Origin: Daucus carota subsp. sativus
Lineage: Eukaryota; Streptophyta; Magnoliopsida; Apiales; Apiaceae
Length of the DNA: 64,000 nucleotides
Assembly: GCF_001625215.2 (NCBI RefSeq)
Contig: NC_030387.2
Location: forward strand, 30,837,606-30,901,605
Direction of reading: 5' to 3'
Position 1 is the stretch's first letter; every line of letters begins with the position of its first letter. The position numbers were made by a program, and so were the translations under genes. Below, one piece after another: positions 10,025 to 19,857 of the stretch. The notes under the pieces were generated by a model. It searched no databases. It saw nothing but the letters and a program-made list of their open reading frames with translations, and had not been told where the DNA came from.

Positions 10025-13013
10025 CTAATCTAATGTAACATCTGAATCGGAAGCAGCTCCATCCGCAGCGGCAGTAGCACCCGCTCCGGAAGCAGCACTA
10101 GCATCCGCTCCCGAAGCAGCACTAGCATTGGCACCCGCATCAGCACCGGCTTCGGGTCCCCCGCGTTCCTCCTCCGACAGCTCCTCTGGATCAGTATAAT
10201 CCTTCTCCGCTGCGAGTCTGCGTTCCTTTTCCTAATTGCACATATAATAGACAATGACAACCAATAAGAAAATAAGCATACTCGATCAATACAAGTAGAT
10301 AACAAATATGAATTCGTACCTCTTCAACCTTCCTTTCCATTTTGAGGAGTATATCCTCGACCATCGACCCCACAATGTGTACCATCTCCCCACCAATCAT
10401 AGAATTCCATTGAACCCTTGTACTTGGATCGGCAGCTGGATCGGAGGCCTCTAGTGCGGTTTTTGCAAAATTCGCGATCTCTTCTTCAGACATTTGTCGC
10501 TGAAATTGAAGGGGGCTCGCACGGACCTCATTGAGCACATTGCGCACGACCGAGAGGTACACATTGTCGGGAATGACGGCTTCTTGTCTCTGACCGGAAG
10601 ATCCACCGGCTTCGCCTCTTATTGAATCCCTGTAACGTGAGGCGAGAGTCGGAATAAGTTGACTAGCACGAGCCTCGGGGAATCCAACAAGGTAGTCCTT
10701 CTTAGGCTTTTTGCCTTCGGGAACTCCGGTTGCTGACAACCACCATTCCAAGGGCTCGTCTCTATCCCCTGTTTGTGTAACCGACACCGGCCTGCTTTCT
10801 AGAATAGAAGCATATCGTGTCTACAGAGAAATGTGCATCAATCAGTACATTAAACAACTTAAAAAGTAAAATGGACATTGAAACTTTAAAAAAAACCACA
10901 AGACAATCATTTAATTACCGCTATGGCCATTGCAGCAGGCGTGGTATACACGGGGTGCTCGGGATCACTTCCAACCCTTGTATGCGTCCGGTTCCATACT
11001 TCAAGGCGAGTTGGATTCTTTCCACGTTCCTTCCTTTTCATTTCCTTCCAAAAACAATTTAAATCATCAATATAATATATATGTGAATTAAATCTTAATT
11101 AAGAAATTAAGGTGTGTATGATAATAGATATTTATATATACCTCCTTCACTTTATTAAAAGACCGGGCACCGGCACTATGCAACCGCTTGACGTTCTTGC
11201 GGTTCGTAGATCCAACGGATGACCTATGCAAGTGCCCCTCATTCTTTTCCCAATAATTTAATAAATCCTTCCAAAAAAGTTCAGACCAATATCCAGGTCT
11301 TAAACTCAATTTTGATTTTCCGCTTTCCTTTGATTTTTGCTCAATATTTGTCTTGAGCTCATTCAACGTCCTCTTTATTGTGTTCTTGATATGCTTCTCA
11401 ATTATATTTTTTGCTTCGGACCGGCTTTGTCCCTTTTGTTGCTTGAAATATAACTACAATTATAATAAAATCAAGATAAATTACATACATGTGGTTAGAC
11501 TATTTACACATAATACAAATAAATAAAAAAGCATGCATACAAATCACAATGTGAGCATAAGAAGAGTAGCTTACATTAAATTCCTCGACTACGTGTTTTA
11601 GCCATTCATCATCATATTCAACAATGTCGGTGAACGTGTAATGTCCAACGGGCCACCTTTCACGAACAATAGCAAGCAAAGTCTTCTTTGCTTGATCATC
11701 TTCAATACTACCAAAATGTGAAAAGAGATTATATGTACATATATATGTATGTCAACAAAATTTAAACAAGTGCAAGATACATATATATATATATATATAG
11801 ATAGATAGATATACATATATATATATATATAAGTTACTACAAGTAGACTTACTGTCCTCCTGAAATATTGATACGGATTGGTTTCGGAGGGACTTTTCCA
11901 AACAAACCGGCTGAATGGGATCGTGGCCTCCTAATTACCCTTCGTCTTGGAACTTCCTCTTCATTCGGATTCTCCCCGCCTTCATCCGAATCAGTTGGCT
12001 CATCACGTATAGCCAAGGTGCTAGACTTTCCTTTACCCTTCCGAGTGGAAGTTGTCTCCTTGGCTTTCCCTTTTCCCTTGCCTTTGGTTGTCTCCTTGGC
12101 CTTCCCCTTGCCCTTGCCTTTTCTTGCCATTAAGGCAATGATCATCACCACAAGGATGACAAACCACCACAAGGTGCCCTAATCAAACACCATAAACACC
12201 ATTGGTTAGAATATGAATAAAAAAATAATCGACTTTAAATGGAAACTACAACCCCTTATGAATCAAAATGCAAACCACAACCCCTTAATTATATCACATA
12301 AATTTCATTCACAACCAATTATGCAAGCCACAACACCTTATGAATCGACTCATTTTTGAACATATAAACGCCAAAATGAATGAAACCACAACCCCTTATA
12401 AATCAAAATGCCAAAATACAAACCACAACCCCTTAATTATATCACATAAATTTCATTCACAACCAATTATGCAAACCACAACACCTTAATTATATCAAAA
12501 TGCCAAATGCAAACCACAACCCCTTTAATACAAACACAAAACCAAATTCCAAGCCCTCCTTATGAATGTGAGTACAAACTAAAAATTACAAAAATATAAA
12601 AACAAATAAAAAACAGGGATTTCCAAACTAACATATACAAATTAACATATACAAACCAAAACTAACATATACAAACTAAAACTAACATATACAAACTAAA
12701 ACTAAAACATATACAAACCAAAACTAACATACACAAACTAAAACCTATCGTTTTCATTCTCATGACATAACCGACGACAAGAACTTGCATGTATATTTCC
12801 AAACTAACATATACAAATTTTATATACATACAATGCATACATATAAAAGCTTGAAAACTAAACAAATCAAACAAATTGAAGTTCAATAGAGCTATATACT
12901 AACACAAATTTAAGCTCTATACTAACACAAATTAAAAGTTAGGAGAGGGTTTCGGATTCTACCATTGAAGAGGATTTTGGAGAGGGTTTCCGATTCTTGA
13001 TTCTTGCCGCCAT
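10025..13013 (-). CDS. Transposase_24-type CACTA protein (Ptta/En/Spm), seven exons
   Basis: Minus-strand exons: 13013-12963, 12178-11853, 11707-11575, 11453-11142, 11044-10919, 10820-10320 and 10231-10025, all with GT/AG borders and matching phases, giving 551 residues. The N-terminal region holds a hydrophobic run ending in MARK and then Gly-Lys repeats resembling a nuclear-localisation stretch. Middle exons carry VVEEF, RSEAKN, YWSELFWKDLL, HRSSVGSTNRKN and LHSAGARSF, typical of the Transposase_24 family found with TNP2 in plant CACTA elements. The last exon is Ala/Gly/Asp-rich. The exon structure matches 38038-40921 in CACTA-3 exactly in phase. The likely role is binding the GGTCGGTT arrays, which is inferred from the family. 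Confidence 0.8.
11777..11832. repeat. (AT)n / (GATA)n microsatellite in an intron
   Basis: Runs of ATATAT with an ATAGATAG core inside intron 2 of the Transposase_24 gene. No other function seen. Confidence 0.9.
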
Positions 13014-13159
13014 TGCACTTGATTCTTGCCTTGAAAGAGTTAGGAGAGGGTTTGATTCGAGTTTGGAGTTTGAAAGAGTTTGGAGAGGAAAGAGTTTGGA
13101 GCTTCGAGTTCGTGTGAGAATAAAAGAGGAAAGGGGGCTTTTTTTTGTTTATATACTGA

Positions 13160-13325
13160 CGCACCAAAACCGACCGGCAACCCGGTCGGTTTTGACCTGG
13201 AAATCTGTGCAGAACCATCAAACGATGTCGTTTCTGTCGCGCGGGTGTTTTAATTTTTCACGAAAAAATTCATTTTCCGCGTAATTTTCAAGGTCGGTCG
13301 GTTTTACTCTATAGTCGGTCGGTTT
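13160..13325. repeat. Internal GGTCGGTT motif cluster upstream of the Transposase_24 gene
   Basis: Motifs occur at about 13168-13190 and 13290-13325, about 150-300 bp upstream of the predicted start codon, along with an AACGATGTCGTTT palindrome at 13217. The position suggests autoregulation by the protein that binds the motif. Confidence 0.75.
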
Positions 13326-13338
13326 TGTGTTTTTGGGA

Positions 13339-14054
13339 AAATATTTTCTTAATTTAATATTTTGTTTATATAAAGTATTATTATAAAAACGATATAAAAG
13401 TGTATTTCGATTCATCGAAATCATCTGAATTTTTGTGTCGACGTTGATGAGATTATTTTATTAACATCCGTACGGTTGGATCGTTTAAATAATAAACCAT
13501 CAATTTTTGAATAATTAAGAGTGAACGAGATAATTCAAAATAAGACTTCTGGTATATGATTAGTCTTCTGTTTAGGGGATCCGTACATATAAGAATATTT
13601 TTTAAAATGTCTAAAAAATTAAAACATCTTAGTCAAGTTTATAATTAACATGTGTGACTTCGTAACGTGAAATTTAGGCGAACCGGGTTTTTTAAAAATA
13701 TTTTCTTAATTTAAAATTTTATTTATGTATATTTTCACAATAAAAAGGTTATAAAAGTGTATTTCGATTCATCGAAATCATCTGAAATTTTTGTCTCGAC
13801 GTTGATGAGATTATTTTATTAACATCCGTACGGTTGGATCGTTTAAATAATAAAACATCTAATTTTTGAATAATTAAGAGTGAACGAGGTAATTCAAAAT
13901 AAGAATTCTGGTATATGATCAGTCTTCTGTTTAGGGGATCCGTACATATAAAAATGTTTTTTGAATTGTCTAAAAAATTAAAACGTCTTAGTCAAGTTTA
14001 TAATTAACATGTGTGACTTCGTAACGTGAAAATTAGGCGAACCGGATTTTTTAA
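13339..14054. repeat. Two-unit tandem repeat, period about 358 bp, inside CACTA-2
   Basis: The unit starting AAATATTTTCTTAATTT at 13339 repeats from 13696 with few differences (for example the shared CATCCGTACGGTTGGATCG and TTTAGGGGATCCGTACAT). A third partial start occurs at 14055. The repeat separates the two transposase gene blocks and has no coding potential. Confidence 0.9.
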
Positions 14055-14065
14055 AAATATATATG

Positions 14066-14265
14066 GAAAATCGGTCGGTTATATTTGAAATCGGTCGGTT
14101 TTTTGCTTTACCGAATGGTAACCGTGGTCGGTTAAATTTGCAATCGGTCGGTTTTCTGCTTTACCGAATGGTAACCTTGGTCGGTTATATAGCAGTTCGG
14201 TCGGTTTTCTGCTTCTTGAATGGTAAAAGCGGTCGGTTTTATGACTAGTCGGTCGGTTTTCTGCG
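14066..14265. repeat. Internal GGTCGGTT cluster downstream of TNP2 gene
   Basis: About eight GGTCGGTT copies, mostly in one orientation and spaced about 20-30 bp apart, within phrases such as ATCGGTCGGTTTTCTGC. It lies between the tandem repeat and the TNP2 stop codon. Confidence 0.85.
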
Positions 14266-14422
14266 TATTTTAACAAAAAAAAACAAGGTTTTGTTGTTTC
14301 CTTTCTCTGCCTTTACCTGCGACCAAACCAACAACCATCCAACAAACTAACAAATCAATAATCAATAATTTCATGAAAGTTGAAGTACTAAATTCAACAA
14401 CATCATAAAATATTCAATTATA

Positions 14423-17080
14423 TTAATCAATTTCATCAAATCCATCATCATAATCATCCTCTTCTTCATCTTTGTCTTCTTCTTCTTCTTCTTCTTCTTC
14501 TTCTTCTTCTTCATCATCATCCTCTTCTTCATCTTTGTCTTCTTCTTCTTGTTCATCTTCTTCATGTCGAACGAACGGTAAGGAACCATATTGTGCAAAA
14601 TCAACAAATATAGAGAATGCACTAGTAGCATTTGATCTATCTTCTTGATAAGCTTCTTCAATATCATTTGATATTTTGATAGATTCGCTTATCGGACGAC
14701 TTTTAGACTTGACGACCGTAAAATATTTGCCATGTGGATTCAATACACTGGGAGCATAGTAAACCTGGGAAGCTTGACTAGCCAAAATAAAAATCTCATC
14801 CGACTTCAATCTTGAAGTAATATCCACGGTCACGACCCTATTTTTATCAATCACAACACCATTTCCGACACTATCAAACCATATACATTTGAATAAATAT
14901 ACATAATTTCCTCCTCGATAAATAAGCTTGACAATTTCCAATAAACACAAAGCTCTAATAACCGATTTCGTCATTAGATCCAAGTCGGATCTCGTAATCA
15001 CAGATGAACATAATTCTTGAAAAAAATTGGAAATCATTGTCAAGGCATCCACAATTGGTCCCGGTAGAAGCTCGCGAATTGATAGAGGCAACAATTTTTG
15101 AAGGAAAATATGACAATCATGCGATTTAAATCCAAAAAACTTACACTCCTTAGCATTGCAACAACGAGATATATTTGAGACATAACCGTCTGGAAGTTTC
15201 AACGACTCAATCCACTGACATAGAAGTTTGAGTTGTTTTCTACTAAGAGAGTACGGAGCTTTTGGTTTTTTGCCATTTTCATCAATCCACAAATGAGGCA
15301 ACACACCGAAGTGTTTGCAATCCGACCTTGCCTTGTGGTGATCTTTTGACTTCTTGCCCCCAACAATGGTAAAAAATATGTTCTCAAACACATTTTTTTC
15401 GGTATGCATGATATCAATGGAATGTCGCAAACTATGTGAAGACCAATAAGGGAGATCATAGAACATCGGGGCATGAGTCCAATGATGCTCAACCCCATAT
15501 CCATCACTTCTTTTCTTTTTGTTAGTCTTTCCGGGTGGTGGAAAGTCTATGCTATCAATCCAAGTTTTAACTTCCTCCCCGGATAAGCGTCCACGCCACA
15601 ACCTTTTTTCCGAATGGTCAAACAAGCTACTCTTCTTACGCAATGGATCATTAGGTTCAAGAAAAATTCGGTTAGTGCCATGAAAAGAACATTTCCCAGA
15701 ATGTTTTAACTGAAACCCCTGCACACTTCCCAAACACACTGGACATGCAAGCTTTCCTTTCCCCGACCAACCACTTACCATACTCATGGCAGGAAAATCA
15801 CTGATTGTCCACATAAGAGCCGCTCTCATGGTAAAATTTTGTTTTAGAGATTGGTCATATGTTTGCACTCCGGTATACCATAATGTCTTCAATTCATCAA
15901 TGAGAGGTCTAAGATATATATTAATATTTTTCCCAATACTCTCCGGACCCGGTATAATATCCGTCAAAAACATATACGGTCTCTTCATACACATGGACGG
16001 CGGAAGATTATACACAACAATTACCACGGGCCATACACTATATGTTTTGTTACCCGTATTCCCAAACGGGTTGAAACCATCGGTCGCAAAACCAAGTCTT
16101 ACATTACGAATTTCTTGAGCAAATGATGGATATCGGAGGTCAAAATTCTTCCATTCGTCTCCATCCGCAGGGTGAGAAATTTCTTTTTCATTGACCTCTC
16201 GATTTTTGTAATACCTCATGTGGTTGGATGTATGTGCCGACATATATAAGCGTTGCAGTCGGGGAATCAAAGGAAAATGTCTTAAAATCTTTCTCGGAAT
16301 TTTCTTACCATTTTTCCTTGATTTATCCAAATATCGATTACAACTACATATATCACACACAATTTTATCTTTGTCATCTCCATAAAATAGCATACAATCA
16401 TTCTCGCACACATCAATTTTTTCATATTCCACCCTTAAACTTTTCATAACCTTTTTCATCTCATAATAAGACTCGGGTAATGTGTGCTTTTTTGGTAACA
16501 CGTCCATAATGATCTTAATCAAACTGTTGAAGGCTTTGTCACTACTATTAGACGCATTTTTGAACTCCAACAATTTTGCGGTAAAACTTAATCTTGTAAA
16601 TTTTGTGCAACCGGGATAAATAGGAGCACCATTTTCAACAATCGCCTTATAAAATTCTTTAGCACTATCATTAGGAGCTTCTTCAACATTAGTAGTACCC
16701 GTGGTATCATAAAATTCATGATTCGAACCGGCAAAATCATGTAACATGGAGTTGATATCAACATGATCATCTACTACCCTACGACATTCTCGCGTTTCAC
16801 ATGATTTTCGCTTTTTATTTTTTTGCGAAACCTCTCCGTGCGAAGTCCATACCGTATAACTCTCCATCATACCCTCGGATATCAAATGAAACCGAACATC
16901 ATCTACCCCTAACCAATTCAAATTTTTACAAAGCTTGCAAGGACATTTCATCATACCTTCCTCCATTTTCAAGCTTGCAAAATTCAAAAATTCCTCTACA
17001 CCTTCCCTATATTCTAAATTAAGAGTAATTTTATCTCGTTGCAACCGGTTACTAATCCAACTTCGATCAAGATTTGTCAT
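14423..17080 (-). CDS. TNP2-like CACTA transposase (Transposase_21), internally shortened C-terminus
   Basis: A single 885-residue frame. Residues 1-80 form a Transpos_assoc-type N-terminus with CPCKLCKN. From about 310, WKNFDLRYPSF, LGFATDGFNPFG and YNLPPSMCMKRPYMFL mark Transposase_21. Near 557 is IDIMHTEKN and near 657 SHDCHIFLQKLLP. After LCLLEIV (about 727) the frame jumps to LFKCIWFDS and FILASQASQVYYAP, the end of a DUF4216-type domain. Most of the DUF4218 block that usually sits between is missing, although the frame stays open. The tail is almost pure Asp/Glu. A leader intron (17242-17081, GT/AG) abuts the ATG. The protein should cut and join CACTA ends, but activity is doubtful given the gap. 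Confidence 0.85.
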   Translation of the reverse strand: MTNLDRSWISNRLQRDKITLNLEYREGVEEFLNFASLKMEEGMMKCPCKLCKNLNWLGVDDVRFHLISEGMMESYTVWTSHGEVSQKNKKRKSCETRECRRVVDDHVDINSMLHDFAGSNHEFYDTTGTTNVEEAPNDSAKEFYKAIVENGAPIYPGCTKFTRLSFTAKLLEFKNASNSSDKAFNSLIKIIMDVLPKKHTLPESYYEMKKVMKSLRVEYEKIDVCENDCMLFYGDDKDKIVCDICSCNRYLDKSRKNGKKIPRKILRHFPLIPRLQRLYMSAHTSNHMRYYKNREVNEKEISHPADGDEWKNFDLRYPSFAQEIRNVRLGFATDGFNPFGNTGNKTYSVWPVVIVVYNLPPSMCMKRPYMFLTDIIPGPESIGKNINIYLRPLIDELKTLWYTGVQTYDQSLKQNFTMRAALMWTISDFPAMSMVSGWSGKGKLACPVCLGSVQGFQLKHSGKCSFHGTNRIFLEPNDPLRKKSSLFDHSEKRLWRGRLSGEEVKTWIDSIDFPPPGKTNKKKRSDGYGVEHHWTHAPMFYDLPYWSSHSLRHSIDIMHTEKNVFENIFFTIVGGKKSKDHHKARSDCKHFGVLPHLWIDENGKKPKAPYSLSRKQLKLLCQWIESLKLPDGYVSNISRCCNAKECKFFGFKSHDCHIFLQKLLPLSIRELLPGPIVDALTMISNFFQELCSSVITRSDLDLMTKSVIRALCLLEIVKLIYRGGNYVYLFKCIWFDSVGNGVVIDKNRVVTVDITSRLKSDEIFILASQASQVYYAPSVLNPHGKYFTVVKSKSRPISESIKISNDIEEAYQEDRSNATSAFSIFVDFAQYGSLPFVRHEEDEQEEEDKDEEEDDDEEEEEEEEEEEEDKDEEEDDYDDGFDEID

Positions 17081-17242
17081 CTACATAAATATATATACAC
17101 ACCACGTATGTATTAACATAACATAAAACATATACACATTACAAATTATCCAAGAAATTTATATAAACAACATTCATACAAATTATTCTCAACAAAATAA
17201 ATAAAAATCACAATGTGATCATAATTAAGAAGAGTAGCTTAC
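17081..17242 (-). other. 5'-UTR intron of the TNP2 gene
   Basis: On the minus strand, CAAA|GTAAGC at 17242 and TTATGTAG at 17081 bound an intron that ends exactly at the ATG. CACTA-3 has the same arrangement (35262-35483), which supports the start codon choice and the intron. Confidence 0.7.
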
Positions 17243-17387
17243 TTTGTTTTTGATAATTGATTCCTTCCTTTCTTGTTCTTCTTTTTCTTTTTCTTCTTCT
17301 CCTTCTTCTTCTTTTGATATTTGATAATTTCCAAGCTTTGTTGTATAATGAAAGTGGAGAGTAGTTTTTAACTTTTTAGCTCACACA

Positions 17388-17957
17388 AAACCGACCGACT
17401 ATCAAAAATAAACGGTCGGTTATGTCTATTTAAACAAAACGATGTCGTATCACTGCTAAAACGCACCTACCCGCCGTTTTTTAAATAATAAAATATACAA
17501 TGGGGGTCAAAACCGACCACCGGGTGGTCGGTTATGTTGCAAAATAAAACGAACGTCCGTTTCTGGTCGGTTAACGAGCAGAACGCTACTTTCCCAGCAT
17601 TTAAAACCGACCATATTAAACCGACCGCCCAAAAGCGACCAACAATTCGGTCGGTTTTATTTTGCACAAACGACGTCGTCTTAGCACTTAGCCAAAATAA
17701 ATCAAGAAATAAAAATAAAATAATCAAAACCGACCGAGGTCGGTCGGTTTTATAGTATGCAAACGACGTCGTTCTTCGGTGCCGCAGAGCATTCTCAAGA
17801 CTTAGCCAAATAAACCGATAAATAAAACTAATAAGAACAAAACCGACCACCATATCGGTCGGTTTTCTGCACTTGATTATGCTATAAACGGTCGGTTATG
17901 ACCCAATCGGTCGGTTTACTGAGTTACGGCAATGGTAACCTCGGTCGGTTTTGTCGC
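17388..17957. repeat. Internal GGTCGGTT cluster between TNP2 and the small gene
   Basis: More than ten AACCGACC/GGTCGGTT motifs, interspersed with palindromes AAACGACGTCGT at 17668 and 17761. The cluster sits in the divergent promoter region of the minus-strand TNP2 gene and the plus-strand small gene, where one bound protein could regulate both. Confidence 0.85.
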
Positions 17958-18437
17958 TTAAATTTTTAAAAAAATAATTTGACGGAACTGGTTTTATATC
18001 AGAAAACTCATAACAAACGCAACCATTTATTCACAAGTCGTCTGATAAAAACCAGTCCCGTCATTGATAACTCCCTAAAAAATTGTTTAATCTTCAAAAT
18101 ATTTCAAATTAAAATTTATGCGAACAATAAATTAAACTCACACGCTTTATAAAATCAAACTCAAAAAAATATATCAAAATCAAATCAAACTCAAAATCAA
18201 ATAAAATAGATGAGTAATAACAATATTTAAATCAAATTCAAAGTCCAAAATCAAATAAAATTAATCTTAATAATATTTCAATTTCAAAATCCTATCAAAT
18301 TCCTAAGCAATCAAGGGGTATGAATATTGGGAGTGTAACTCATAGAATTCAATACAAGGTAATGGAAGGGTGACTCTTGGGATTGTAACACTAATACAAT
18401 TCAATGTAGAGACTTTTTAGTTGCTTAACACTTGTGC

Positions 18438-18445
18438 TATAAAAA
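18438..18445 (+). promoter_or_regulatory. TATA box (TATAAAAA) of the small CACTA-2 gene
   Basis: TATAAAAA lies 64 bp upstream of the ATG at 18502. That spacing allows a transcription start near 18470 and a short CA-rich leader, which is typical of plant Pol II genes. No other good TATA motif lies closer. Confidence 0.6.
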
Positions 18446-18501
18446 GGGCTCTAATCTACCACAAATTAACTACAACTACTACAATCACAATCAAAATTAC
18501 A

Positions 18502-18816
18502 ATGGCAGTCACAATCAACTACAACAACAACACCGTCACAATCGATGGAGTCTCCTATGGCATTCTCGACATCCCCGATGAAATTTGGGTGGAAATGGAT
18601 TGGGATTATAGAATCCCAATCATGTTCATGCAAATGGATCAGTATCTCGAACAGGAGCGGTTAGAGGAAGAAAGGCGGGCAGCGCTACGCAAGCAAGAGT
18701 GGTTGATTCGCTTCGCGGGGATGATGACCGCGAAGTTGAAGCAACAAAAGAAGGACGAGGACAAGGAGGACAAGGCGGGCAAAGGCAAAGGCAAGGCGGG
18801 CCCTTCGGGGATTTGA
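18502..18816 (+). CDS. Small accessory protein of CACTA-2, unrecognised
   Basis: An intronless frame of 104 residues starting MAVTINYNNNTVTIDGVSYG. It has a predicted beta-rich N-terminus, then an acidic/aromatic middle (DIPDEIWVEMDWDYRIP), a charged helical segment (LEEERRAALRKQEW) and a Lys/Gly-rich basic tail (KAGKGKGKAGPSG). The downstream ATG is chosen over 18421 because the latter precedes the predicted transcription start. The gene is transcribed divergently from TNP2 and is bracketed by GGTCGGTT clusters. The basic tail resembles the Gly-Lys repeats in the Transposase_24 protein. I do not recognise a family. CACTA-3 lacks the region where it would lie. Confidence 0.6.
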   Translation: MAVTINYNNNTVTIDGVSYGILDIPDEIWVEMDWDYRIPIMFMQMDQYLEQERLEEERRAALRKQEWLIRFAGMMTAKLKQQKKDEDKEDKAGKGKGKAGPSGI

Positions 18817-18819
18817 AGT

Positions 18820-19400
18820 TGTTACAGTTGTTTTCAAGTGTTTTATTATGAATTTTATTTAAGTATTTATAAATATATATGTTTATGGGTGTTCTTATAA
18901 ATTATGAATATGAATGAAATGATTATATATTTTGCTTCAAAAACGGACTCCTTCTTCATTATCATGCATTCATGCTTACAAACTCGACTAAAAATCGAAT
19001 TCAAAGAACATTCACAATTAAAGAGAAACTAAAAATCAAAATCAAACTCAAATTCAAAATCAAACTCAAATTCAAAATCATATACATAAAGAAACATATA
19101 TATACATACATACAAAAACACATATATACATACACAAAATGCTAAAGAGAAACTGAGGGAGAGATCGATATACCTTTAAATTGAGATTGAACCCTAATTG
19201 AGATTGATATCCAAAATCCAATCGAGACCGAACGGAGTTTAAAATCCATATTCTTCATGTGCATTTTATTGGCGGAGAGGGAGAGATTAGTTGGCAGAGA
19301 GACAGAGAGAGGGGAGTAGAGAGAGATTTTTGGGAAGAGAAGAGGAAGAAAATAAGTTGGGGAAAAAGAAAGATAGACTAGTGGGGGAGAATCATATTAA
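18820..19400. other. 3' flank of the small gene, no further gene seen
   Basis: AT-rich trailer with TATATACATACA runs at 19080-19140, then a GAGAGA-rich purine tract at 19275-19390. Nothing coding is supported. Confidence 0.5.
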
Positions 19401-19411
19401 TCAAAATTACG

Positions 19412-19838
19412 AGTTAAAACCGACCGGTGCCGGTCGGTTATGATATTTATACAAAAACGGCGTCGTAACCCCTTCCCTGACGAGTTTATGTTATCCATTT
19501 TCCACATAAATAAAAAAAATTATATGAATATATTAGGATAAAACCGACCGCTGGCGGTCGGTTTTGGTTTTCGCGATCACACGTCGTCGTTTAAACTCAT
19601 AATTTATTTAAAAATCAATTAAATTCTTTAAAAACACATAACCGACCGAGGCTGTGGTCGGTTAAGCGTTGTACACGTCAGCCGTAAAACCGACCACTGT
19701 TGTTCCGGTCGGTTATAAAATGCCTGGCCTTGCCAGCAAGGCAAAACGACGTCGCTCTGCGACGTAACCGACCGATTTAGTCCGGTCGGTTTTAAGTCGA
19801 CACTTTTTTTTGGCGGTCGGTTTTAGCCGGTCGGTTTT
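19412..19838. repeat. CACTA-2 right subterminal GGTCGGTT array
   Basis: Motifs in both orientations lead up to the GTCCTGTTTTTCTGTAGTG terminus, with GACGTCG palindromes (for example AAACGACGTCGC near 19744). This mirrors the left array. Confidence 0.9.
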
Positions 19839-19857
19839 GTCCTGTTTTTCTGTAGTG

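Larger units (their letters stand above)
9000..19857. mobile_element. CACTA-2: large CACTA (En/Spm) transposon with three genes
   Basis: The right end is GTCCTGTTTTTCTGTAGTG. The left end is its inverse but begins ACTACAAAAAAACAGGAC, with the terminal C missing. Copy B at 52661-52670 has the empty site TGTGTTAGTA. Comparison implies that about five bases (the left TTA duplication, its neighbour and the first element base) were lost at the left border. The 10858-bp element encodes a TNP2-type transposase ORF, a Transposase_24-type protein and a small extra gene. The same GGTCGGTT motif family and gene order occur in CACTA-3. Confidence 0.93.

Noticed and set aside
14371..14667. Lys/Met-rich ORF at the end of TNP2
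   Set aside because: Alternative frame of the GAA/GAT repeat encoding the acidic tail.
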